Made by a program: the position numbers and the translations under genes. From Competibacteraceae bacterium UBA2792 (lineage in GTDB: Bacteria > Pseudomonadota > Gammaproteobacteria > Competibacterales > Competibacteraceae), in NCBI GenBank assembly GCA_002352125.1, contig DEHU01000011.1, positions 1 through 6,383 of the forward strand: 6,383 nt of DNA, given 5' to 3'. The notes beneath the pieces were generated by a model that worked only from the letters and a program-made list of their open reading frames with translations, did not search any database and had not been told where the DNA came from. Shown piece by piece: positions 1-6,151 of the stretch. Position 1 is the first letter of the stretch, and the number at the start of each line of letters is the position of its first letter.

Positions 1-170
1 TCACCATCGAACCGATGATCAACGCCGGCAAACGGCACGTCAAATTGCTGGCCGATGGCTGGACTGTGGTTACCAAAGATCACTCGGTTTCCGCTCAATG
101 GGAACACACCGTATTGGTCACGGACACCGGCCACGAAGTCCTCACGCTTCGTCCGGGCGACACACTCTAA
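1..170 (+). CDS. map: Methionine aminopeptidase type I, C-terminal fragment (5' end outside window)
   Basis: The frame that begins with codon 3-5 encodes 55 residues before TAA at 168-170; the first two bases are the end of a Phe codon. The visible sequence matches the C-terminal end of type I methionine aminopeptidase, the metalloenzyme that removes the initiator Met from nascent proteins in the cytoplasm. Two metal-ligand glutamates of the family are present: the Glu in TIEPM (codon 9-11, equivalent to E. coli E204) and the Glu in AQWEHT (codon 102-104, equivalent to E235). The conserved GWTVVTKD segment lies between them. The protein ends in LTLRPGDTL, a little shorter than the E. coli tail. 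It sits 24 nt ahead of glnD on the same strand, a frequent order in proteobacteria, so co-transcription is likely. The assignment is firm although most of the gene lies outside. Confidence 0.95.
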   Translation, partial: TIEPMINAGKRHVKLLADGWTVVTKDHSVSAQWEHTVLVTDTGHEVLTLRPGDTL

Positions 171-194
171 GCCTCCCTAATTCCGGAACATCGC

Positions 195-2933
195 ATGGAT
201 ACTTCCGATATCGCGTCTCCGCCCCTCTTCTCGTTCTCGACACTCTCTCCCGCCAGTTCGTCGCGGGATGGTTTGCGGCAGAGCGAGATTGATGCATTCG
301 ACGCGGCCACGTTCGAAAGCGATCTGGCGGCGACTACCAATCCGCTCGCTTCGTTCCGGACGCTGCTCAAGCAGAGCAATGGCCGGTTTAAGGAGCTTTT
401 CGAGGGTGGAATTCCCGCACACGAGCTGGTGCCGGCTGGCGCCCGGTTGATGGATGCGCTACTGCAACGCGTCTGGTTGCGGTATTTCGAGGCGAATGCG
501 TCGGATCTGGCTTTGGTTGCGGTGGGCGGCTACGGCCGCGGCGAACTGCATCCCGGTTCGGACGTGGACATCATGATCTTGTTGGGCGATGAGGCGTTGG
601 ATGACCGTCGCTCCGGTTTGGAGAGCTTTCTAACCTTTCTGTGGGATATCGGCTTGGAAGTCGGGCACAGCGTGCGCACGGTCGAGGATTGCGCCCGCGA
701 GGGTGCCGCCGATATCACGGTGGCCACGAGCCTGATGGAAGCCCGGTTACTGATCGGCTCGCCGGAGTTGTTCGAGCGGATGCGTGCGGTGACCGGTCCC
801 GATCGCATCTGGCCGGACGGTGCTTTTTTCGAAACCAAGCGACGGGAACGTTGCGAGCGTTGCCATAAGTACAACGAAACCGCCTTCAATCTGGAACCCA
901 ATATCAAAGATAGTCCCGGCGGCCTGCGCGATCTGCAGATGATCGGTTGGGTGGCCAAACGGCATTTTGGCGCCAGCACCTTGCAGGAATTGGTCAGCCA
1001 CGGTTTCCTGAGCCCGAGCGAATACGACGAGCTGATCGAATGCCGCAATTTTCTCTGGCAGGTGCGATTTGCTCTGCACGTTCTGACCGGGCGCCGCGAA
1101 GATACTCTGTTGTTCGAGCACCAGCGGCGGATCGCCCAGCAGTTCGGCTACCAGGACCGAGACCAAAACCTGGGGGTCGAGCAGTTCATGCAGCGTTATT
1201 ACCGTACGGTCAACGCGCTGAGCCGATTGAACGAGATGCTGTTGCAACTGTTCGAGGAGGCGATTCTGCTGGCCGACGATTCGGACGAACCGCAACCCAT
1301 CAACCGTCGTTTCCAGGTACGACACGGCTATCTGGAGGTGGTTCGACCCAACGTATTTCTGCGCTATCCGTTTGCGTTGCTGGAAATTTTTCTGGTTTTG
1401 CAACAGCACCCGGAGATCAAGGGCATCCGTGCCGCCACCATCCGCCTGATCCGCGAACACCGGCCGCTAATCGACGACAAGTTTCGCAACGATGTCCGGC
1501 CGCGCAGTTTGTTTATGGAGATCCTGCGCCAGCCTCGCGGGGTAACCCAACAGTTGCGGCTGATGAACGCCTTTGGCGTGCTGCCGGCTTATCTGCCGGA
1601 ATTCGGCCACATCATTGGCCGAATGCAGTATGACTTGTTCCACGCTTACACGGTGGATCAGCACATCCTGTTCGTGGTGCGCAACTTGCGGCGCTTTTTC
1701 CTGCCTCAGTTCGTCCCGGAAATGCCGCATTGCAGCGCCATCATGGAGCGGTTGCCCAAGCCGGAACTGCTGTACATCGCCGGTTTGTATCACGATATCG
1801 CCAAAGGCCGTGGCGGCGATCACTCCGAGCTGGGGGCGCAAGACGTCGAGCGGTTTTGCCGTCAGCACGGCTTGAGTTCTTTCGACACCCGGCTGGTGGC
1901 TTGGCTGGTGCGCCATCACCTGACTCTGTCGATGACGGCGCAGAAAAAGGATATTCACGACCCGGACGTCATCAACGAGTTCGCTCGGCGCATGGGCGAT
2001 CAGATGCATCTGGATTATCTGTATTTGTTGACGGTTGCCGACATTCGCGCCACCAATCCCAAGCTGTGGAACACTTGGCGGGCATCGCTGTTGTGGCAGT
2101 TGTACGAGGCCACTCGGCGGGCGCTACGGCGCGGTCTGGACAACCCCATCGACAAGGAGGAGCGCATCCGCGAAGTCCAGGCGCAAACCCGCCAGCGCTT
2201 GCACGCCGCCAAAATCGATGCGAAACGGATCGACCGAGTGTGGGAAAGCTTCGGCGACGATTATTTTCTGCGTCACTCGGTCGACGAGATCGCCTGGCAT
2301 ACCCGGGCAATTCTCAAGAAAGGACACGACCCGAGGCCGCTGGTCATGGCCCGGGACGATCCGGGTCGGGGTGGTACCGAGGTTTTCATCTACACCCGCG
2401 ATCAAGATAATTTGTTCGCCCTGATCACGTCTATTCTCGACCAGTTGAGATTGACGATTCTCGACGCCCGCATCATCACCGGCCATAGCGGTTATACGCT
2501 GGATAGTTTTACCGTGCTGGAGGATTCTGGTGCGCTCATTCGGGAGCGAGCGCGAATCAAGGAAATCGTCACCACCCTTTTGCACTATCTCAGCCAGCCC
2601 AACGCTGCGCCATTGCTGCCCAGCCGGCACATTTCTCGGATTCAGCGGGCATTCCAGATGCCGACTTGGGTGTCGTTCCGCGAGGATGCCGCCAACGGTC
2701 GCACGGTGGTAGAACTGGTGTCCTGGGATCGCCCCGGATTGTTGTGCCGGGTCGGGCAAGCATTCATGGAATGCGGAGTGCAGTTGCACAACGCCAAAAT
2801 CGCTACCATCGGCGCTAGAGTGGAAGATGTGTTCTTCGTCACCGATCGCGAAAACCGGATTCTGAACGATCCCAAAAAATATGCCGCGCTGCGGACAGCT
2901 CTGGTCGAGCAACTGGATTCGGGAGAGGAGTAA
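195..2933 (+). CDS. glnD: Bifunctional [protein-PII] uridylyltransferase / uridylyl-removing enzyme
   Basis: This 912-residue protein is the primary sensor of nitrogen status: it uridylylates PII (GlnB/GlnK) when glutamine is low and removes UMP when glutamine is high, and so controls glutamine synthetase and NtrBC. Order of domains: nucleotidyltransferase at about 100-215, with the GGYGR motif at 111-115 and metal-binding Asp123 and Asp125 in GSDVD; a GlnD linker region with NLEPNIKDSPGGLRDLQ at 232-248; an HD hydrolase domain with His490, His533-Asp534 and GRGGDHS at 538-544; then two glutamine-sensing ACT domains at about 729-800 and 836-905. All key residues are present, so both activities should be intact. 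E. coli GlnD is 890 residues; the extra length here is mainly an N-terminal extension of about 18 residues rich in Ser/Thr/Pro. The ATG at 195 has only a weak Shine-Dalgarno (GGA at 185-187), which fits translation following map. No dap gene follows it here. Confidence 0.98.
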   Translation: MDTSDIASPPLFSFSTLSPASSSRDGLRQSEIDAFDAATFESDLAATTNPLASFRTLLKQSNGRFKELFEGGIPAHELVPAGARLMDALLQRVWLRYFEANASDLALVAVGGYGRGELHPGSDVDIMILLGDEALDDRRSGLESFLTFLWDIGLEVGHSVRTVEDCAREGAADITVATSLMEARLLIGSPELFERMRAVTGPDRIWPDGAFFETKRRERCERCHKYNETAFNLEPNIKDSPGGLRDLQMIGWVAKRHFGASTLQELVSHGFLSPSEYDELIECRNFLWQVRFALHVLTGRREDTLLFEHQRRIAQQFGYQDRDQNLGVEQFMQRYYRTVNALSRLNEMLLQLFEEAILLADDSDEPQPINRRFQVRHGYLEVVRPNVFLRYPFALLEIFLVLQQHPEIKGIRAATIRLIREHRPLIDDKFRNDVRPRSLFMEILRQPRGVTQQLRLMNAFGVLPAYLPEFGHIIGRMQYDLFHAYTVDQHILFVVRNLRRFFLPQFVPEMPHCSAIMERLPKPELLYIAGLYHDIAKGRGGDHSELGAQDVERFCRQHGLSSFDTRLVAWLVRHHLTLSMTAQKKDIHDPDVINEFARRMGDQMHLDYLYLLTVADIRATNPKLWNTWRASLLWQLYEATRRALRRGLDNPIDKEERIREVQAQTRQRLHAAKIDAKRIDRVWESFGDDYFLRHSVDEIAWHTRAILKKGHDPRPLVMARDDPGRGGTEVFIYTRDQDNLFALITSILDQLRLTILDARIITGHSGYTLDSFTVLEDSGALIRERARIKEIVTTLLHYLSQPNAAPLLPSRHISRIQRAFQMPTWVSFREDAANGRTVVELVSWDRPGLLCRVGQAFMECGVQLHNAKIATIGARVEDVFFVTDRENRILNDPKKYAALRTALVEQLDSGEE

Positions 2934-2995
2934 CCCGCGAACTCGCAGGAAGCGCCCGAGGTTTTAAGCCTATCTGAAATTCCCAAATTGAAGGA

Positions 2996-3025
2996 ATCGA
3001 TCAAGGCGGTCCATGCCTTGACGAT
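2996..3025. repeat. Strong hairpin downstream of glnD
   Basis: The arms TCAAGGC (3001-3007) and GCCTTGA (3015-3021) pair perfectly around a 7-nt loop. They extend by ATCG (2996-2999) with CGAT (3022-3025), leaving one unpaired A at 3000, giving 11 bp in total. It lies about 60 nt after the glnD stop. There is no U-run after it on the plus strand and only a mixed pyrimidine stretch on the minus strand, so it is not a classic intrinsic terminator. It may stabilise the 3' end of the glnD mRNA or aid Rho-dependent termination between two converging genes; this role is inference. Confidence 0.45.
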
Positions 3026-3206
3026 GTTGCGCCAGCCATCGCTGCCGTCGGCGAGGCGACACCTATCGTGCTTGACCTCGCGCTGGTCATCCATTGCACC
3101 AGCAGCTCGCGCAGAAGCGGGTTGGGTACGGCGACATCCACGTTGTGGCCGGAGCCATGATCGACGCGATCTCTTGGTTGAAAAGCGCTACTTTTTAGCC
3201 TGTTGA
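3008..3206 (+). pseudogene. Probable remnant of a VapC-type PIN-domain toxin, C-terminal half, frameshifted
   Basis: No intact gene lies between glnD and the minus-strand DUF2934 gene, but three consecutive plus-strand pieces in different frames read like the second half of a PIN toxin. Frame 2 (about 3008-3090) gives AAVGEATPIVLDLALVIH, resembling the stretch before the last PIN core. Frame 1 (about 3103-3165) gives LAQKRVGYGDIHVVAGAMID, which fits the VapC pattern RGIGYVDxHLLAxA and includes its conserved acidic Asp. Frame 3 (to the TGA at 3204-3206) gives LLVEKRYFLAC, comparable to the usual LWTRDKRL ending. The N-terminal half with its first Asp is absent, as is an antitoxin gene. The end overlaps the last codons of the DUF2934 gene by 19 bp. 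The family call rests on remembered motif patterns only; two frame shifts and a missing half mean it cannot be functional. It could instead be chance similarity. Confidence 0.35.
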
Positions 3207-3811
3207 CGCGATCGCTGTTTTGGGCTGCGCTTAGGGCGTCCGGGTGGAGCGGCACTTTTGGAAGCCGTGGCCGCCGGTCCATTCGAGGTGAGCGAATCTA
3301 GAATTTTTGTCTCCGCCGCCAGCCAGAAATCCAACGCCGAACCATATTGGCGTCCTGCGGTCTCCCAAAGCTGATAAGCCGTCTCGCGGATTTGTTCTAA
3401 ATAGTTTGCCGGCGAAAAGGTCTCGATCATCTTGATCAACGCCTCTTCCTGGCCGAGGCTAGCGCTGGTCACGCGCGTCGCCGACTCCGTGAGCAGACGA
3501 AGATGTTTTTCGGCGGCCAGCCAATAATCCATCGAGCGGTCGCGCTGTTCGGTACTGGTTGACCACATGCAATGGGCGAGTTCGCGAATGCGATAAAGAT
3601 ACAAGGCGCGCAGAGCCGAAGGCCAAGCCGCCGCGGTCTCGATGACTGAAGCTGCGGCAGCGCTCGCCCGGCGGGCCGAGTCGGCCGTGATCTCGATGAC
3701 CATCTGCTCTGCCATTACCCAGAAATCGAGGGCGCGACCGAACTCGTTTCCGGCCGACCGCCACATGTCGTAAGCAAAATTGCGAATCTCGTGTTCCAGA
3801 TCGTTTTCCAT
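3188..3811 (-). CDS. Triple DUF2934-repeat protein with basic C-terminal tail
   Basis: This is a 207-residue cytoplasmic protein with no signal peptide or membrane segment. It contains three copies of a motif I recognise as DUF2934 (function unknown): residues 7-38, 73-104 and 138-170, spaced about 65 residues apart. The shared pattern is IR-x-x-A-Y-x-x-W, then AG in copies 1 and 3, then ALDFW-x-x-AE; copy 2 is divergent in the middle (STEQRDRSMDYW). The linkers are Ala-rich and probably helical, one being SARRASAAAASVIETAAAW. The tail (about 186-207) is rich in Lys, Arg, Pro and Gln (GRPKRSPKQRSRQQAKK), like nucleic-acid-binding or phasin-type tails. I chose ATG at 3809-3811 because it lies just before the first repeat and has AAGG 11 nt upstream. 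A longer frame from GTG at 3904 would run through two inverted repeats and adds an Arg/Cys-rich segment unlike the rest. The gene stands alone, converging on glnD. Confidence 0.85.
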   Translation of the reverse strand: MENDLEHEIRNFAYDMWRSAGNEFGRALDFWVMAEQMVIEITADSARRASAAAASVIETAAAWPSALRALYLYRIRELAHCMWSTSTEQRDRSMDYWLAAEKHLRLLTESATRVTSASLGQEEALIKMIETFSPANYLEQIRETAYQLWETAGRQYGSALDFWLAAETKILDSLTSNGPAATASKSAAPPGRPKRSPKQRSRQQAKK

Positions 3812-3851
3812 GAGTTTGATTGCCTTGTCGTTCGATACCTTACGCTCAAAA

Positions 3852-3876
3852 CGCCTCGTTGCGCATCGACGAGGCG
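3852..3876 (-). promoter_or_regulatory. Hairpin plus T-tract in the leader of the DUF2934 gene (attenuator-like)
   Basis: CGCCTCGT (3852-3859) and ACGAGGCG (3869-3876) form a perfect 8-bp, GC-rich stem with a 9-nt loop. On the minus strand the stem is followed directly by TTTT (complement of 3848-3851). It lies 40 nt upstream of the chosen ATG at 3811, so it would be in the 5' untranslated region. This has the shape of a short intrinsic terminator or attenuator; the U-run is brief, so a simple protein-binding palindrome is equally possible. Confidence 0.4.
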
Positions 3877-3895
3877 CCCGATACTCACATTGCTG

Positions 3896-3919
3896 CATCA
3901 ACACTAACTTTAGTTGATG
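3896..3919. promoter_or_regulatory. Operator-like dyad symmetry upstream of the DUF2934 gene
   Basis: CATCAAC (3896-3902) and GTTGATG (3913-3919) are perfect inverted repeats around a 10-nt AT-rich centre, a 24-bp element typical in size of a dimeric repressor site. The centre itself holds a second small dyad (CTAA at 3904-3907 with TTAG at 3910-3913). It is 85 bp upstream of the DUF2934 start and about 230 bp upstream of nth, so it could serve either direction. No bound protein can be named, and I found no convincing -35/-10 pair next to it. Confidence 0.35.
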
Positions 3920-4076
3920 GCGACGCCCGTATCTTCGACGCGAATCGATACAAGTCCGTCCTGGCGAATTTTTCCTGTTGCCGGCATAGCCCCCCTCTCG
4001 GCGAGCAAAAGATGGGTAGGCATGAGCGCCGGGAGCGGAATCTCGGTGATAAGAATTGGGCGATTTTCTCTCGATG
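3920..4076. other. Central part of the divergent DUF2934 / nth intergenic region
   Basis: The whole gene-free stretch between the DUF2934 start and nth is about 335 bp; this is its middle. It must contain the nth promoter and probably that of the DUF2934 gene, but I see no -35/-10 pair good enough to report. One short plus-strand frame, ATG 4022 to TGA 4091-4093 (23 codons, starting MSAGSG), ends in an ATGA overlap with the minicistron at 4090. It lacks a properly spaced Shine-Dalgarno and I do not call it a gene. The minus strand is also open here without a recognisable product. Confidence 0.4.
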
Positions 4077-4107
4077 AAGGAGGATTAGGATGATTGCCAG
4101 GTTCTGA
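4077..4107 (+). promoter_or_regulatory. Perfect Shine-Dalgarno and five-codon minicistron ahead of nth
   Basis: AAGGAGG at 4077-4083 is followed after 6 nt by ATG at 4090. That frame reads M-I-A-R-F and stops at TGA 4105-4107. The minicistron is in the same frame as nth: without the TGA it would run on through a TTG at 4117 to the nth ATG at 4147. Neither of the possible nth starts has a Shine-Dalgarno of its own, so ribosomes probably load here and reinitiate downstream. A point mutation that cut off a longer N-terminus is the main alternative. Confidence 0.5.
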
Positions 4108-4146
4108 GTAAACTGGTTGCCGCCCGATACGACCTCTCCGTTGCCC

Positions 4147-4785
4147 ATGGACCCAGCGAAAATTCATCGGCTTTTTGCCCGCCTGCGAGCCGCTCGGCCG
4201 AAGCCGACCACCGAGCTGCGCTATTCGAGTCCGTTCGAGTTGCTGGTCGCGGTTATCTTGTCGGCCCAATCGACCGACAAAAAAGTCAACGAAGCTACCG
4301 GACGGCTATTTCGGGTAGCCAATACGCCGGGCGCTATCTTGGCGCTGGGCGTAGATGGTTTGAAGGATTACATCCGAACCATCGGCCTTTACAACACCAA
4401 GGCTGCCAACATTCTCAAAACTTGCGCGCTGCTGCTGGAACGGCACGATGGTGAGGTGCCGCCTGATCGCACGGCGCTGGAAGCGTTACCGGGCGTTGGT
4501 CGCAAAACCGCCAATGTCGTGCTCAACACCGCATTCGGCGAACCGACCATTGCAGTTGACACGCATATCTTCCGGGTTGCCAATCGCACCGGACTAGCGC
4601 CGGGTGCTACTACGCTAGAAGTCGAAGCGGGGTTGATGGCCGCAACGCCGGACGAATTCAAGCAGGACGCCCATCATTGGCTGATCCTGCACGGCCGCTA
4701 CGTTTGCATCGCCCGCAAACCGCGCTGTTCGGATTGCATGATCCGCGATCTTTGCGAATATCCCGATAAGAGCGAGGTGAACTAA
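4147..4785 (+). CDS. nth: Endonuclease III (DNA glycosylase / AP lyase)
   Basis: This 212-residue enzyme excises oxidised pyrimidines such as thymine glycol and cleaves the resulting abasic site, in base-excision repair. From ATG 4147 it is collinear with E. coli Nth (211 residues). The helix-hairpin-helix LPGVGRKTANVVLNTAFG (114-131) carries the Schiff-base Lys120, and Asp138 sits in IAVDTHIFRV. The four cysteines of the [4Fe-4S] cluster are Cys187, Cys194, Cys197 and Cys203; all these numbers equal those of E. coli, which is why I chose this start. A TTG start at 4117 would add ten residues (beginning LPPDTT) with no counterpart in E. coli. No Shine-Dalgarno precedes ATG 4147; see the minicistron at 4090. 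The stop overlaps the DUF1841 start in TAATG. No rnf/rsx genes precede it, unlike in E. coli. Confidence 0.97.
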   Translation: MDPAKIHRLFARLRAARPKPTTELRYSSPFELLVAVILSAQSTDKKVNEATGRLFRVANTPGAILALGVDGLKDYIRTIGLYNTKAANILKTCALLLERHDGEVPPDRTALEALPGVGRKTANVVLNTAFGEPTIAVDTHIFRVANRTGLAPGATTLEVEAGLMAATPDEFKQDAHHWLILHGRYVCIARKPRCSDCMIRDLCEYPDKSEVN

Positions 4786-5210
4786 TGTTCGGTAACGATC
4801 GCGACAGCCTGCGCCGCTATTACTGTACGGTTTGGGAAAAAGCCAATACCGGTCAATTGCTGGAACCGCTGGAACACCTCATCGCTGACGTCGTGCGCGA
4901 GCACCCCGAGTACCAGCCGGTGTTGGCTGATGTTGACGCCGCAGTAGGTCGTGAGTATGTGTCAGATATGGGACAGACAAACCCATTCTTGCATATGGGT
5001 ATGCACATCGCCATTCGAGAGCAACTGAGTAGCAACCGTCCGGCGGGCATTCTCGATGCGTATCGACGGCTCTATCAGCAATTGGGGGACAGCCATGTCA
5101 CCGAGCACGCCATGATGGAATGCCTGGGCGAAACCCTGTGGGAGGCGCAACGCGACGGTACGGAACCGGACGAACGCGCCTATCTGGAACGGTTACGGCG
5201 ATTGGCGTAG
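4785..5210 (+). CDS. DUF1841 family protein
   Basis: This 141-residue soluble protein of unknown function belongs, as I recognise it, to the DUF1841 family, which is common beside nth in gammaproteobacteria. The signature is NPFLHMGMHIAIREQ at 66-80, together with a second conserved block at 101-122 containing His104, His108 and the end of MECLGETLWEAQ. The repeated His/Glu residues in predicted helices would allow metal binding, but this is not established. It is near the usual family length and appears complete. The ATG at 4785 shares one base with the nth stop (TAATG) and has GAGGTGA at 4774-4780 inside the end of nth, so its translation is probably coupled to nth. The gene ends in TAG 26 nt before a strong terminator, making it the last gene of the nth unit. 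Confidence 0.9.
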   Translation: MFGNDRDSLRRYYCTVWEKANTGQLLEPLEHLIADVVREHPEYQPVLADVDAAVGREYVSDMGQTNPFLHMGMHIAIREQLSSNRPAGILDAYRRLYQQLGDSHVTEHAMMECLGETLWEAQRDGTEPDERAYLERLRRLA

Positions 5211-5235
5211 CGAAGCGGAGCGATCCATCGACGAA

Positions 5236-5262
5236 AAAACGCCGGCGAGTTGCCGGCGTTTT
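5236..5262. terminator. Bidirectional Rho-independent terminator between convergent genes
   Basis: AAAACGCCGGC (5236-5246) pairs with GCCGGCGTTTT (5252-5262) around a 5-nt loop. On the plus strand the GC stem is followed by TTTT, ending the nth-DUF1841 unit. On the minus strand it is followed by six T (complement of 5234-5239), ending the DUF2189 transcript 21 nt after its stop. Both directions have the classic GC stem plus U-run, stronger on the minus strand. Confidence 0.9.
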
Positions 5263-5283
5263 CGATAGTCGGCCGGAAAGTCA

Positions 5284-6084
5284 TCAGAACGGTTGTTGTT
5301 CGATGTCGTCGCTCTCAACCAGATCGCGATAGGCATGCCAGGAGGCGTGACCGATCAACGGCAGCGCGATCGCCAAACCCAGATAAAAAGTGATCAGGCC
5401 AATTCCGGTGAAGATCACGATCAGCGCGGCCCACAGTACCATCGGTGCCAAGTTGACGCGAACGGCGGTCAAGCTGGTCAACACCGCTGTAATGAAATCG
5501 GTTTTGCGGTCCAGCATCATCGGAATGGAAACCACGCTGATCGCGAATACGATCGCAGCGATCACTCCGCCTACCAGCGTGAAAACCACTAGGAACGTTA
5601 GGCCGCTGCCGGAGAAAAACAGTTCTGTGACCGAATTGTCGAGGGTTACGCTCCCGCCGGCAACGATGAGGCCGAACAGCAAGGCCGACAGACGTGCCCA
5701 GACGATCATGAGCAGGCCGATGAGCAACCCGAACAACAAAATGGGCAAGGTGTTGTGTTGCCAAGACGTCAAGGCGAGACTCAAAGTCGGCACTTTGCCC
5801 GCTTCCAGCCGGCGGCTGATATCGTACAAACCCATTGACAGGAATGGGCCCGCCAGCAGAAAACCGGTTGTCAACGCCAAGGTGTACTGGAAACGGGTGA
5901 TGGCCAAATAGACTAGCGCGTAGCCCATCACCACGAAGAGCAACCCGTACGGGACACTGACCGCCGGTGCCCGCCATAAATCTTTCCAGCCGGCACCGAG
6001 CCATTCCCAAGGTTGATCGAACGGTACTTTTCGCACCCTAGGCGTCGTCAAAGAGCTTTCAACGACAGGAATAGAAGTGATCAT
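5284..6084 (-). CDS. DUF2189 family integral membrane protein
   Basis: This 266-residue inner-membrane protein has an N-terminal cytoplasmic-looking segment (1-42) and then five to six hydrophobic stretches: about 43-62, 67-86, 113-143, 161-188 and 213-243, the third and fifth being long enough for more than one pass. I recognise the family as DUF2189 from the opening VRKVPFDQPWEWLGAGWKDL (17-36), the conserved GPFLSMGLYDISRRLE (79-94) and the ending LPLIGHASWHAYRDLV (241-256). Some databases label such proteins as cytochrome-oxidase-like, but I see no haem-ligand pattern that supports that, and the function is unknown. The C-terminus is acidic (ESDDIEQQ). The start ATG (6082-6084) has an excellent Shine-Dalgarno, AGGAGGGG, 5 nt away (complement of 6090-6097), and a promoter candidate about 70 bp upstream. 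It appears to be a single-gene transcript bounded by terminators on both sides. Confidence 0.92.
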   Translation of the reverse strand: MITSIPVVESSLTTPRVRKVPFDQPWEWLGAGWKDLWRAPAVSVPYGLLFVVMGYALVYLAITRFQYTLALTTGFLLAGPFLSMGLYDISRRLEAGKVPTLSLALTSWQHNTLPILLFGLLIGLLMIVWARLSALLFGLIVAGGSVTLDNSVTELFFSGSGLTFLVVFTLVGGVIAAIVFAISVVSIPMMLDRKTDFITAVLTSLTAVRVNLAPMVLWAALIVIFTGIGLITFYLGLAIALPLIGHASWHAYRDLVESDDIEQQPF

Positions 6085-6089
6085 CTCGT

Positions 6090-6097
6090 CCCCTCCT
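6090..6097 (-). promoter_or_regulatory. Strong ribosome binding site of the DUF2189 gene
   Basis: The minus strand reads AGGAGGGG, then ACGAG, then ATG. This fixes the start at 6084 and is the best Shine-Dalgarno of any full gene in the window, suggesting efficient translation. Confidence 0.8.
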
Positions 6098-6151
6098 CTT
6101 AAATGCTGCAGTGCGCAATCATATGCGTGTTATCGAATTTAGTGATTGAAT

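Noticed and set aside
747..1460. Long minus-strand open frame inside glnD (237 codons)
   Set aside because: It is antisense to well-conserved glnD sequence, has no recognisable domain and follows from the GC-rich codon pattern of the real gene.
2942..2967. Possible glnD terminator (CTCG ... CGAG followed by GTTTT)
   Set aside because: The stem is only four base pairs with a long loop, too weak to call.
3208..3215. GCGATCGC octamer, also seen near 5367, as a possible HIP1-like repeat
   Set aside because: Only a couple of exact copies in over 6 kb, which can arise by chance in GC-rich coding sequence.
3812..3904. Longer DUF2934 protein starting at GTG 3904 (31 more residues)
   Set aside because: The start overlaps the CATCAAC dyad, has no Shine-Dalgarno, and the extra residues come from the second inverted repeat and look unlike the family; ATG 3811 lies right before the first repeat.
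4117..4146. TTG start for nth at 4117
   Set aside because: It adds ten residues with no match in E. coli Nth and has no Shine-Dalgarno. ATG 4147 places Lys120, Asp138 and all four cluster cysteines at the E. coli numbers. Reinitiation at the TTG is still possible and is noted in the findings.
5390..5911. Plus-strand open frame of 173 codons opposite the DUF2189 gene
   Set aside because: Its product is rich in Ser, Thr, Ile, Asn and Pro as expected from reading membrane-protein codons backwards; the minus-strand gene has a strong ribosome binding site, promoter and conserved motifs.
6112..6127. Short palindromic pieces (CGCA...TGCG, GCATGC) upstream of the DUF2189 gene
   Set aside because: The arms are four to six bases and not arranged as a clear operator.
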